From positions 496,001-560,000 of the forward strand of contig NZ_JWLL01000006.1 of assembly GCF_000814025.1 (NCBI RefSeq): a stretch of 64,000 nucleotides of DNA, written 5' to 3'. The notes under the pieces were generated by a model. It did not search any database, was not told where the DNA came from, and saw only the letters and a program-made list of their open reading frames with translations. This DNA is from Tateyamaria sp. ANG-S1. Lineage in GTDB: Bacteria; Pseudomonadota; Alphaproteobacteria; Rhodobacterales; Rhodobacteraceae. Positions 1-10,579 of the stretch are shown here, piece by piece (the stretch's first letter is position 1; the number at the start of each line of letters is the position of its first letter). A program made the position numbers and the translations under genes.

Positions 1-1
1 G

Positions 2-817
2 GTGTCGATTGCGCTTGGTGTGCCGACGATCTGGTTGGGCCTGCTGGGTGAGGCGGAGGCGTCGGGGTCGCAGCTTGCATCCTTGAAGCGGACGGTTGTG
101 GGTGGGTCGGCCTGTCCGCCGTCGATGATTGCGGCCTTCCGCGAGACATACGATGTGGAGTTGATCCATGCCTGGGGCATGACCGAGATGTCACCTTTGG
201 GCTCGTCCAATCAGCCGCTGGCCAAGCACGCCGATCTGCCGATCGAGGCGCAGCACAAGCTGCGCGAGAACCAGGGGCGTCCGCCCTGGGGGGTCGAGTT
301 GGAGATCATGGATGATGAGGGCAATCCGTTGCCCCATGATGGGGAGGCGCAAGGGGCGCTGATGGTGCGGGGGCATTGGATCCTGGACAGCTATTTCCAC
401 AAGAGCGTGGACGAGACGCTGACGAATGGGTGGTTTGATACCGGCGATGTGGCGACGCTGGACCCTGACGGGTACCTGTCGATCAAGGATCGGTCGAAGG
501 ACATCATCAAGTCGGGGGGCGAGTGGATTTCGTCCGTGGACCTGGAGAACATCGCCATCGCGCATCCGGCGCTGGCCGATGCCGCCGTGATTGGCGCGCG
601 GCATGAGAAATGGGATGAGCGGCCCGTGCTGGTGGCCGTGGCGGCCGACGGGCAGAGCCCGTCGGAGGCGGAGGTGCTGGAGGTGTTCGACGGCAAGATC
701 GCCAAGTGGCAGGTGCCGGACAAGGTGGTGTTTACCGATGTGCTGCCCCGCAACGCGACGGGCAAGGTGCTGAAGCGGAACCTGCGCGATGAGTTTGGCG
801 AGGTGCTGGTGGGCTGA
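2..817 (+). CDS. acyl-CoA synthetase (AMP-forming), C-terminal part
   Basis: The gene enters from the left edge, so the true start is outside the window; 271 codons are visible. It belongs to the ANL superfamily, which activates a carboxylic acid to an acyl-adenylate and then to acyl-CoA. Visible motifs are WGMTEMSP (A5-like, binding the adenylate), the GWFDTGD segment, DRSKDIIKSGGEWIS (A8 hinge) and NATGKVLKR near the C-terminus with the catalytic lysine of the A10 motif. The sequence resembles medium/long-chain fatty-acid ligases and also the DmdB-type 3-methylmercaptopropionyl-CoA ligases of roseobacters; substrate cannot be told from this half. The stop codon directly abuts the end of a leftward ORF. 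Confidence 0.93.
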   Translation: MSIALGVPTIWLGLLGEAEASGSQLASLKRTVVGGSACPPSMIAAFRETYDVELIHAWGMTEMSPLGSSNQPLAKHADLPIEAQHKLRENQGRPPWGVELEIMDDEGNPLPHDGEAQGALMVRGHWILDSYFHKSVDETLTNGWFDTGDVATLDPDGYLSIKDRSKDIIKSGGEWISSVDLENIAIAHPALADAAVIGARHEKWDERPVLVAVAADGQSPSEAEVLEVFDGKIAKWQVPDKVVFTDVLPRNATGKVLKRNLRDEFGEVLVG

Positions 818-1120
818 TCAGCGATTGCGGCGCGTCCAGCCGGTCTTGGTCACCGCGCCGTTTTCGAAACTCTGGTAGTCACGGTCGATGGCGACCCCGT
901 ACTGGTCGACGCTTTGCGTGCCCTTTTCGAACAGGGTGTTCGGGGACACTTTGTCCTTATGTTTGGTGTGGTGCCAGATGCCGTTTTTGATTGTGACGGT
1001 CGATATGACATTGCGGGTGCCGTAGCGCGAGTGGGATTCGGTGTAGCGGCAGGTGCCGGGGGGCTGCTGCAGTCGTGCGGAGAGAGCAGATCGACCGCTG
1101 CGAAATGCTCTCTGCTGCAC
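818..1120 (-). pseudogene. remnant or truncated hypothetical ORF (about 100 codons)
   Basis: A leftward ORF fills the space between the acyl-CoA ligase and the tail-spike-like gene. The last 75 or so codons (from CRYTESHSRYGTRNV to WTRRNR) look protein-like: varied, polar, with good codon use. The first 25 residues are low-complexity Arg/Ser/Gln and the only available start is a GTG with no convincing ribosome binding site. I read it as the 3' end of a gene whose 5' part was lost when the neighbouring phage-like gene arrived, but an intact small gene is possible. The family was not recognised. Nothing else is seen between positions 818 and 1141 apart from a loose inverted repeat at 1081-1113. 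Confidence 0.35.
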
Positions 1121-1141
1121 TGATCCGCCATGTGTTGGCGG

Positions 1142-3277
1142 TCAGCTCTCCGCCCACCATGAGAATTGCAGGTTGTTCGTCCCTGTTGGTGGCGCGGTCG
1201 TATAAGTTATCTGCACATCCGTTGCTGTAGCTGACACATAGTGATTGCCCGCCGCATCCGCTGAGGCTGGACGCACGTCGAATGTCGTTGGTGCGGCGCT
1301 CAGACCGTGGGGGATCGAGAAGGCCGTCACGATGCCATTACCAGACCGTGTTGCGGTGTCGCTGTTGGAGTAAACGCCATTCGCAACAAAGGGTCGGAAT
1401 TCTGCAACCACCCAACCTTCACGTCCGCCAACGTATTGAACAGGCAGCTTGAGGCTGTCATCGGTGTAGCCGCGCATCCCGCGCTTCGGCGTCGCGTAGG
1501 CGACAAAATCCGCATAGTCCGCTGAACCAAAGAATTCGATTTCAGCGTCGTCACTTCCGTTGATAGCGGTGTTCGTCTTAATGAACTGCGACGGCAGCCG
1601 TAAGGACGTGTTCGGCGCAACACCGATGCTGACCGGCAGCGGCTCGCCCACATATTCGATGTCACACTGCGACACGCGGTCCAGAACAAGAGCTTGAGTG
1701 GCCCCCCTGTGGCGGGCAGCCACAACCGTGTATTTCGATCTGGTTACATTGGTGAGGCCAATGGGATCGCCAAACGTAACCAGCGGTCCGGTGTCTTGGC
1801 TTTCAACGACAATTGTCAGACATGAGCCATTGTCGCGTCTGATCACCGCAGCACTATCCTGTGGTTGGCCCACTCTGACCAAGCCCGTGAGTTGGCCGGT
1901 GCTTTTCACGTCCAGCCAAGGACCATTTCGAGGTTGGGCAATGTTAAGGTTATCGAAAATCACACCTGTCTGACGCGCGTCGCTGCCTTGGTCGATTTCG
2001 ATGCAGCCGCTTTGGGGAACGCGCATAGACCCGGTCAAAGTTGTCGTCCGCACGGCATTGATGCTGACAGGAGCCAGGCCGTAGCCGTTGAGAGATGACT
2101 GCGCATCGAAGGACACATTGGATAAAACCGTACCCTCGTTCACATACCATTGACCGCAACTGGCTCCGCGAATGTCGAATGTGTTGTTGTCTGGGCTGCC
2201 GCCGCCGACATCGTCAGAGCGTTCGCGCACGATGCAATGCGAGAAAGCACCAGATGCTTTGTAGGGCGTGCGTTCGCAATTGCCAAAAACATCTAAGATA
2301 TGGTCACAATGGGTTCCCCTGATATCAAATCGCGCCAGTCCCAAGGCAACGCCGCTGACACGCAGCGCTGCTAGATAGGGGCGACGTGTCCAGTTTCCGA
2401 CGTATGTTGTTGTGCTGGGATTTGCGATATCTGCCCGCACAGTGTCCCCTACGGCAAATACAACTCCATCAACTGTTCCTGCGCCAGTGACTTTGTAACT
2501 GTCGTTTTGCGAAGCCCCAGAAGGAAATGCGCCAGAGGAAGCATCCCAAGTTCCTGCCGCCCGTCCAATGTAGTCAATGAAATTGAAGTTGAGAGAGACA
2601 TTTGCGCGACCGCCATCCACAAAGTTTCTCTGGCCGTAGGAGATGACATAGTTGTTGGTGCCAGGATTGAAATTTTCAGCTAGAGAAATGGTCCCAAGAG
2701 CCACCAGATCTTGGCAATTGAGAACAACGGGCGCGTTCAGCGCAATATCGTCAATGAGATGCCTGCGCCCATTGTCGCGTGCAAACCTGTCAGCCGCCGC
2801 CATCGCCTGTGACGTTGTTCTGGCAGTCGAATTAAAGTGGCCCCACCTCACGTCACCCAAAGGCGACCAGCTGACAGAACCATTTGTCACCAGAGCGTCG
2901 CCCCCACCATCGCGAATAAATTCCAAACGCCGCCCGTTGTCAAAATAGGCAATCTGCAGAATTTCTGTCGGAATGATCGCCGCCTCGGCGGTCTCTCGAT
3001 CTGGGTATACGAACTGAGCTGCGCTAAGGGGGTCAAAGAACAGCTCACTTTCCAGAAGCTGGACGATCGGGCCAGAACGGAATTCGATGTCATAGACACC
3101 ATTGGGCGCTGAAAAACCTGCAAGGCCCCCGTCATTTGTTTTCAACTCACTGATCGGCGTGCCATCTTTTGAGAATGCTGTCTGTTCTTTGGCTGTGCCT
3201 TGGAAGAAAACACGAACCGTTGCATCGCGCAGCGCCTCACCGGCTTCGGTCTGAACTGTGTAATTCTTGAATTCCAT
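1142..3277 (-). CDS. phage tail-fibre/tail-spike-like protein, beta-helix type
   Basis: A 711-residue protein. Residues about 1-75 (EFKNYTVQTEAGEALRDATV, GVYDIEFRSG) resemble the N-terminal domain of tail-fibre or tail-spike proteins that attaches them to the virion. The middle is rich in Asn, Gly, Val and Ile in the repeating pattern of right-handed parallel beta-helices, as in polysaccharide-degrading spikes. The last 80 residues (GNGIVTAFSIPHGLSAAPTT to LQFSWWAES) look like the small C-terminal domain of such spikes. It stands alone, with no capsid, portal, tail or integrase genes, and lies 280 bp from a tRNA-Gly, a common phage integration target. Base composition looks lower in GC than flanking genes. 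Probably a phage remnant or domesticated adhesin/depolymerase. Confidence 0.7.
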   Translation of the reverse strand: MEFKNYTVQTEAGEALRDATVRVFFQGTAKEQTAFSKDGTPISELKTNDGGLAGFSAPNGVYDIEFRSGPIVQLLESELFFDPLSAAQFVYPDRETAEAAIIPTEILQIAYFDNGRRLEFIRDGGGDALVTNGSVSWSPLGDVRWGHFNSTARTTSQAMAAADRFARDNGRRHLIDDIALNAPVVLNCQDLVALGTISLAENFNPGTNNYVISYGQRNFVDGGRANVSLNFNFIDYIGRAAGTWDASSGAFPSGASQNDSYKVTGAGTVDGVVFAVGDTVRADIANPSTTTYVGNWTRRPYLAALRVSGVALGLARFDIRGTHCDHILDVFGNCERTPYKASGAFSHCIVRERSDDVGGGSPDNNTFDIRGASCGQWYVNEGTVLSNVSFDAQSSLNGYGLAPVSINAVRTTTLTGSMRVPQSGCIEIDQGSDARQTGVIFDNLNIAQPRNGPWLDVKSTGQLTGLVRVGQPQDSAAVIRRDNGSCLTIVVESQDTGPLVTFGDPIGLTNVTRSKYTVVAARHRGATQALVLDRVSQCDIEYVGEPLPVSIGVAPNTSLRLPSQFIKTNTAINGSDDAEIEFFGSADYADFVAYATPKRGMRGYTDDSLKLPVQYVGGREGWVVAEFRPFVANGVYSNSDTATRSGNGIVTAFSIPHGLSAAPTTFDVRPASADAAGNHYVSATATDVQITYTTAPPTGTNNLQFSWWAES

Positions 3278-3560
3278 AGTGCTTTATCCTCGTTTATGCG
3301 CGTCAAATCCGTCGTCAGGCACGGAGAACCTATGACCGCATGGACATTCGACGTGGATGCAAATTCCGCCTGACATATGTTCCGCGTGCGTTCCCCATGT
3401 GCATCATGGGAAGGCTTTGTTATGTTGTGCGGAGGCTTCGGGAGAAACTGTGGGACTCGTTCACCCTAAGGCTCCTAAACGTTCCCGTTTTTTCCTCAGT
3501 CAGCATACACTGCCAGAGTGTAACAAAAGGGAAGATACAGCAAAAATAATGTTTTACACA

Positions 3561-3634
3561 TGGAGCGGGTAACGGGAATCGAACCCGTAACTAAAGCTTG
3601 GGAAGCTGCCGTGATACCTTTTCACCATACCCGC
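3561..3634 (-). tRNA. tRNA-Gly (UCC anticodon)
   Basis: Read on the minus strand the 74 nt begin GCGGGTATGG and end with an encoded CCA. The acceptor stem is GCGGGTA/TACCCGC, the T-loop is GTTCGATTC and the anticodon loop is CTTCCCA, giving anticodon TCC. The cloverleaf is complete. A tail-spike-like gene follows on the 3' side, so this tRNA may have served as a phage attachment site, but no direct repeat of its 3' end was found in the window. The 283 bp between this tRNA and the tail-spike start hold no convincing gene. Confidence 0.96.
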
Positions 3635-3670
3635 GCTCGGAACTTGGGATAGGCGTGGGGGCGGCTGGCG

Positions 3671-4507
3671 TCAAGCGGGTTTGCGAGCGCTATAGATGTG
3701 GATGCAGGCGGGGATGCGCAAGCCGAGGTCGGTGTCGAATTGCGATATGGCGTTGGCGACGGCCTCCTGCACACGTGCCGTCGCTGCGGCGTCGGCCTCG
3801 TGATGCGCGATGGCGCGTTGCGCCGGTCCGATCTTGAGCAGCAGGGCGGCTGTCTCGGTGGCGTCGCCCGGAGGAGTGAGATCGAGGTGGACCGTTTCGA
3901 CGCCTGGATCGCCCAGCCCGGCTCGGGTCATCATACCTAGAACCCGGTTGCTGTCTTCGAAGGCGAAGGGGCCAGGCAGGGTGCGGTCGACCTTGGGCAT
4001 CTCGCCCAGCACGCCTATGGCCGCCTTGGCGGGCACCATGAAATAGGGGTTTTGCGGGGCAGGGCCCCAGGCGGCGAAGGTCATCGTGCCGCCGGGTGCG
4101 AGGGCTGTGTCGAGGTTGGCCAGGGCGGCGACCGTGTCGTTGAAGAACATGACGCCGAAGCGGGAGATTATGGCGTCGAATGAGGTGTGGAAGCTGTGGT
4201 TTTGGGCGTCAGCCTTGAGGAACGATGCGTTTGTCGCTGTTGTCCGTTGTGCCGCCAGGTCGAGCATGGTTTGCGAGATGTCGAGGCCGGTGACATGCCC
4301 CTTTGTGCCGACGATGCGGGCAGCAGCAGCTACACTGACGCCGGTTCCGCAGCCGATGTCGAGGACGGTATCGCCTGACTTTAGCGGCGTGCGGTCAAGC
4401 AGGAGGTCGAGGACGGGTGCCAGCAGGGCGTCCATGTTTTCCTGCTGAGCCACCCAGTTTGGGCCTGCGTCCGAGGTCCAGAACTCCTCCTGGTCGGCAT
4501 TGCTCAT
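3671..4507 (-). CDS. class I SAM-dependent methyltransferase
   Basis: A 278-residue Rossmann-fold methyltransferase. Motif I is VLDIGCGTGVS at about residues 48-58, followed by the acidic end of strand 2 in GLDISQTML, and a motif IV-like DAIISRFGVMFF. It resembles the UbiE/Methyltransf_25 group, whose substrates range from quinones to small molecules; the substrate here is unknown. Its ATG overlaps the stop codon of the upstream RACo-like gene by the ATGA arrangement, so the two are translationally coupled. That pairing suggests a role connected with a corrinoid or methyl-transfer process, but this is inference. Confidence 0.88.
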   Translation of the reverse strand: MSNADQEEFWTSDAGPNWVAQQENMDALLAPVLDLLLDRTPLKSGDTVLDIGCGTGVSVAAAARIVGTKGHVTGLDISQTMLDLAAQRTTATNASFLKADAQNHSFHTSFDAIISRFGVMFFNDTVAALANLDTALAPGGTMTFAAWGPAPQNPYFMVPAKAAIGVLGEMPKVDRTLPGPFAFEDSNRVLGMMTRAGLGDPGVETVHLDLTPPGDATETAALLLKIGPAQRAIAHHEADAAATARVQEAVANAISQFDTDLGLRIPACIHIYSARKPA

Positions 4508-6540
4508 GCGCGTCTCCGGCGGCGGCGTCCGCCTTCGGCCTCGCCCCCGGTGTTGAAGCTGACGTCGGGCAGGTCAACGATGCCGTTCAGGATCGGGAAG
4601 GGATCGGCGGAGTTGGGAATGGCGGAGGCGTTTACGAAATGCTCCTGAAAGCGCGGTTCGATGGCTGTTTCGATCTTGTGGATGCGGCGGACTGTGTCCT
4701 CGATCTCGCCCCGTGCGTCGCGGTTTAGCAGTGCGATACGCGCGCCCGTGCCTGCCGCGTTCCCAGCGGACGTGACCTTGTCCAGCGAGGCGTCGGGGAT
4801 CATGCCCAGCACCATGGCGTGTTTGGATGAGATATGCGCGCCGAAGGCACCCGCCAGCACGACCCGGTCCACGGTATCGACGCCGAACTTGTCCATGAGC
4901 AGCCGCGCGCCGGAATAGAGCGCGGCCTTGGCCATCTGGATGGCGCGGATGTCCGGGTTGGTTATGGTGATGCGCGGCCCGCCGGTGGCAGAGCCGTCGT
5001 GCAGCAGATAGGCGTGGGTGCGCCCGTCCGGCACGCAGCGGGCCGTGCCCGTTTGCTCGGCGCTGCCGATCAGGCCCGACGCATCAAGCACGCCAGCAAG
5101 CCGCATCTCGGCAATCGCCTCGATGATGCCAGAGCCGCAGATGCCGGTGATGCCGGTGCCTGCGGCGGCCGCCTCGAACCCGTCCTCGTCCGACCACATG
5201 TCGACGCCGATGATGCGGAAGCGCGGCTCTTTCGTCTCGGGGTCAATCTCGACCCGTTCGATGGCGCCGGGCGCGGCGCGCTGGCCCGCGCTGATTTGCG
5301 CCCCTTCGAAGGCGGGGCCGGTGGGGGAGGAACAGGCAAGCACTTTTTCTTTGTTCCCCAGAAGGATCTCAGCGTTTGTGCCCACATCGACGACCAGCAT
5401 CAGGTCGTCGGATTTGTCGGGGGCCTCGCTCAGCGCCACGGCGGCGGCATCAGCCCCCACGTGGCCTGCGATGCAGGGCAGCATGTAGATGCGGGCGGAG
5501 GGGTGGATGTTTAGGTCGAGGTCGTCGGCGCGCAGGCGCAGAGCGTTCGATGTGGCGAGCGCAAAGGGCGCTTGGCCCAGCTCGAACGGATCGATGCCGA
5601 GAAGCAGGTGGTGCATGACCGGATTGCAGACGAAGACGGCGTCCACGATCAGCCCTTTATCGATCTCGGCCTCGGTCGCGATCTGGGTGAAGAGGGCGTT
5701 CATCCCTTCGCGCACGGCTGCGGTCATCTCTGCCGCGCCGCCCGCATTCATCATGCCGTAGCTGACGCGGCTCATCAGGTCTTCACCAAAGCGGATTTGA
5801 GGGTTCATGATACCTGACGACGCGACAACATCGCCGCTGGTCAAGTCGCACAGGTGCGCCGCGATGGTGGTGGAGCCCAGATCGACGGCGAGGCCGTAGA
5901 CTGCACCCTCGTAGTAGCCGGGCCAGATGTGCATGATGCGCGGGGCGTTTTCATCGTCGCCGAGATGGATGGCGACCGTGACGGTCCAGCCGCCCTTGCG
6001 CAGCACCGGTTGCAGGTCCTGCAGGATGTGCAGATCGGCGTGGATGTTGGTGATGCCCCAGTCCGCCTCAATCGCGGCGACAAGTCGTTCCAGATCGCCC
6101 GAGGGGTCGTGCATGTCTGGTTCGGCCACCTCGACATAGTAGAGCTTGGTCGAGGGGTTCATGACGATGTCCCGCGCCTCGGCCCGTTTGCGGACGACCT
6201 GCTTGTGCACCTGGCTTTCGGGGGGCACGTCGATGACGATGTCGCCCTGCACGGTGGCCTGACAGCCGAGGCGGCGGCCATCGATCAGGCCACGCTTGGA
6301 CTTGTACCGTTCCTCGACGCTGTTCCACTCTGACAGCGCGTCTTGGGCCACCGTCACCCCATGTTTCGGGAACTCACCATAGCTCGGCGTGATCTGGCAT
6401 TTGGAGCAGATCCCGCGCCCACCGCAGACGGAATCGAGGTCCACGCCCAACTGCCTTGCGGCAGTGAGGATCGGCGTGCCCACCGGAAAGTGCCCGCGCT
6501 TGCCGGAGGGGGTGAAAACGACGAGTGGATCGGTGCTCAT
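4504..6540 (-). CDS. RACo-like ASKHA ATPase with N-terminal 2Fe-2S domain (corrinoid activation)
   Basis: A 678-residue protein of the reductive activator of corrinoid proteins type, which uses ATP and a 2Fe-2S centre to reduce inactive Co(II) corrinoids. The N-terminal ferredoxin-like domain has Cys39, Cys45, Cys48 and Cys93 in the C-x5-C-x2-C...C spacing. ASKHA phosphate-binding segments are AVDLGSTTIAAHL, VVDVGTNAEIL and LAGAFGAHIS (DUF4445 region). I chose the ATG at 6538-6540 because GAGG lies 6-9 nt upstream; an in-frame ATG at 6573 has no such site. The C-terminus ends in six consecutive arginines. It overlaps the downstream methyltransferase by ATGA. No corrinoid protein or trimethylamine/glycine-betaine-type methyltransferase is visible nearby. 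Confidence 0.87.
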   Translation of the reverse strand: MSTDPLVVFTPSGKRGHFPVGTPILTAARQLGVDLDSVCGGRGICSKCQITPSYGEFPKHGVTVAQDALSEWNSVEERYKSKRGLIDGRRLGCQATVQGDIVIDVPPESQVHKQVVRKRAEARDIVMNPSTKLYYVEVAEPDMHDPSGDLERLVAAIEADWGITNIHADLHILQDLQPVLRKGGWTVTVAIHLGDDENAPRIMHIWPGYYEGAVYGLAVDLGSTTIAAHLCDLTSGDVVASSGIMNPQIRFGEDLMSRVSYGMMNAGGAAEMTAAVREGMNALFTQIATEAEIDKGLIVDAVFVCNPVMHHLLLGIDPFELGQAPFALATSNALRLRADDLDLNIHPSARIYMLPCIAGHVGADAAAVALSEAPDKSDDLMLVVDVGTNAEILLGNKEKVLACSSPTGPAFEGAQISAGQRAAPGAIERVEIDPETKEPRFRIIGVDMWSDEDGFEAAAAGTGITGICGSGIIEAIAEMRLAGVLDASGLIGSAEQTGTARCVPDGRTHAYLLHDGSATGGPRITITNPDIRAIQMAKAALYSGARLLMDKFGVDTVDRVVLAGAFGAHISSKHAMVLGMIPDASLDKVTSAGNAAGTGARIALLNRDARGEIEDTVRRIHKIETAIEPRFQEHFVNASAIPNSADPFPILNGIVDLPDVSFNTGGEAEGGRRRRRRA

Positions 6541-6641
6541 GGACGCCTCGGATGACTTGCTTGCGCATACCATAGTGGCCGGGCGGGCAGGGGAAAGGTG
6601 TCAAACGACATGAGCCGTTCACATGGCGGCAGATTACCCCT

Positions 6642-6700
6642 TTCTTCTGGCTTAAAATACCTCGGGGGTGAGGCGCATCGCGCCGAGGGGGCTGGCCCCC
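6642..6700. repeat. intergenic hairpin repeat, variant form; likely speB terminator
   Basis: Between speB and the RACo-like gene lies a TTCTTCTGGCTTAAAATACC leader followed by CTCGGGGG and a GGGGG-CTGG-CCCCC hairpin (6687-6700). The same layout (A/T-rich leader, C-run/G-run, then a GC hairpin) occurs at 17.9, 25.2, 50.1 and partly 63.0 kb. On the minus strand it sits just after the speB stop, with the hairpin and then a TATTTT stretch, so it may end the speB transcript. Confidence 0.6.
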
Positions 6701-6706
6701 TGCACC

Positions 6707-9226
<2,520 letters not shown>

Positions 9227-9270
9227 CTTTGCATGAGGTTGCGTGGCATTTTTAAAGTCTTGTTAGTGCC

Positions 9271-10431
9271 ATGAAACCCGGTGCGCGCGTGGCTGCAGCT
9301 ATTGAAATACTGGATGCAATTGCCGATGGCCAGGCCGCAGAACAAGCCCTGAGCCGGTGGGCGCGGGCCAGTAGGTTTGCCGGATCCAAGGACCGGGCGG
9401 CGGTGCGCGATCATGTCTTTGACGTCTTGCGCCACTGGCGGAGCGATGCAGCACGTGGCGGGGCGCAGACAGGTCGTGCGCGCATGATTGGCCGGTTGCG
9501 GGCGCAGGAGATTGATCCTGACAAGGTTTTTGACGGTCAAGGCCACGCACCGGCCCCTCTTTCGGACACCGAACGCGCCATGGGGGAGGCACCGAGCACA
9601 CGCGGCGAGGCATGGGATCTGCCCGATTGGCTGGCTCCCGTTTTTGAAGAGAGCCTGGGCGCTGCGGCAGAGGAAACGGCCCTGGCCTTGACAGGCCGCG
9701 CGCCTGTGACACTGCGTATCAATACTGCGACGTCAGCGCCGGATGCCGTGCGTTCCGAGCTGCTGCAAGACGACATCGAGGTCGTTGCCAATCCACGCGC
9801 TGACACGGCCCTGACGGTCGTTGAGGGGGCGAGGCGTGTAAGGAACAGCAGTGCGTATCGAGAGGGGCGTATCGAAATCCAGGACGCCGCAAGTCAGGCT
9901 GCGGTGTTGGGGCTCGGGCGCGTCGGGCGCGCGCTGGATTTGTGCGCTGGCGGTGGGGGCAAGGCTCTTGCACTGGCCGCGCAGGGTTGGTCTGTGACTG
10001 CGAGTGACATTGATGCCAAACGGATGAAAGACCTGCCCGCCCGTGCCGAACGCGGGCAGCACGAGATCGAGATATGCCCGGCAGATCAGGTGGAGACCGT
10101 TGCGCCTTTTGATCTAGTATTCGTCGATGCGCCGTGTTCCGGATCGGGCACCTGGCGGCGCACGCCGGAAGCGAAATGGGCGCTGACGTCTGAACGGCTT
10201 GCAGAATTGGTCAGGATACAGCGAGAAGTTGTTGCCAAGGCTGCGCGGCTGGTCGCCCCGGGTGGGACGCTGGTTTACGCGACGTGCTCTGTTTTTGATT
10301 GCGAAAATAGCGATCAAGTACAGTGGTTTGTCGGACAAAATTCAAGCTTTGATATGTGCTCTGAAACGTCATGGCCTGTGGATGGCTGGGGTGATGGCTT
10401 TTACAGGGCGCTCTTGACGCATGCCGGTTGA
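9271..10431 (+). CDS. rsmB: RsmB/NOP family 16S rRNA m5C methyltransferase
   Basis: A 386-residue RNA cytosine-5 methyltransferase of the RsmB/NOL1/NOP2 family. The N-terminal third (ARVAAAIEILDAIADG to about residue 140) is a NusB-like RNA-binding domain. The Rossmann domain has ALDLCAGGGGKALAL for SAM binding, DAPCSGSG with Cys289 (product release), and VYATCSVF with Cys339, the expected nucleophile. Its length is a little below E. coli RsmB (429), common for alphaproteobacterial members. It follows guaB on the same strand and may be co-transcribed with it. A close paralogue function on another rRNA base cannot be excluded. Confidence 0.9.
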   Translation: MKPGARVAAAIEILDAIADGQAAEQALSRWARASRFAGSKDRAAVRDHVFDVLRHWRSDAARGGAQTGRARMIGRLRAQEIDPDKVFDGQGHAPAPLSDTERAMGEAPSTRGEAWDLPDWLAPVFEESLGAAAEETALALTGRAPVTLRINTATSAPDAVRSELLQDDIEVVANPRADTALTVVEGARRVRNSSAYREGRIEIQDAASQAAVLGLGRVGRALDLCAGGGGKALALAAQGWSVTASDIDAKRMKDLPARAERGQHEIEICPADQVETVAPFDLVFVDAPCSGSGTWRRTPEAKWALTSERLAELVRIQREVVAKAARLVAPGGTLVYATCSVFDCENSDQVQWFVGQNSSFDMCSETSWPVDGWGDGFYRALLTHAG

Positions 10432-10579
10432 ACGGGCTTAACTCAACCTCAGGTTTATTAATGCGTGGTTTTTGCGCATCTCTGGTAGCATTCGGAGTGC
10501 ATGCAAGACGCCGATTAAGAGCCGATTAACCGTTATCCGCGCAAATGGGCGGAACGAATCGTTACAGGTGAGGTGTCTG

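Noticed and set aside
1081-1113. Inverted repeat AGAGAGCA...TGCTCTCT after the tail-spike gene
   Set aside because: The 17-nt loop and lack of a T-run make it a weak terminator candidate; kept only as a note.
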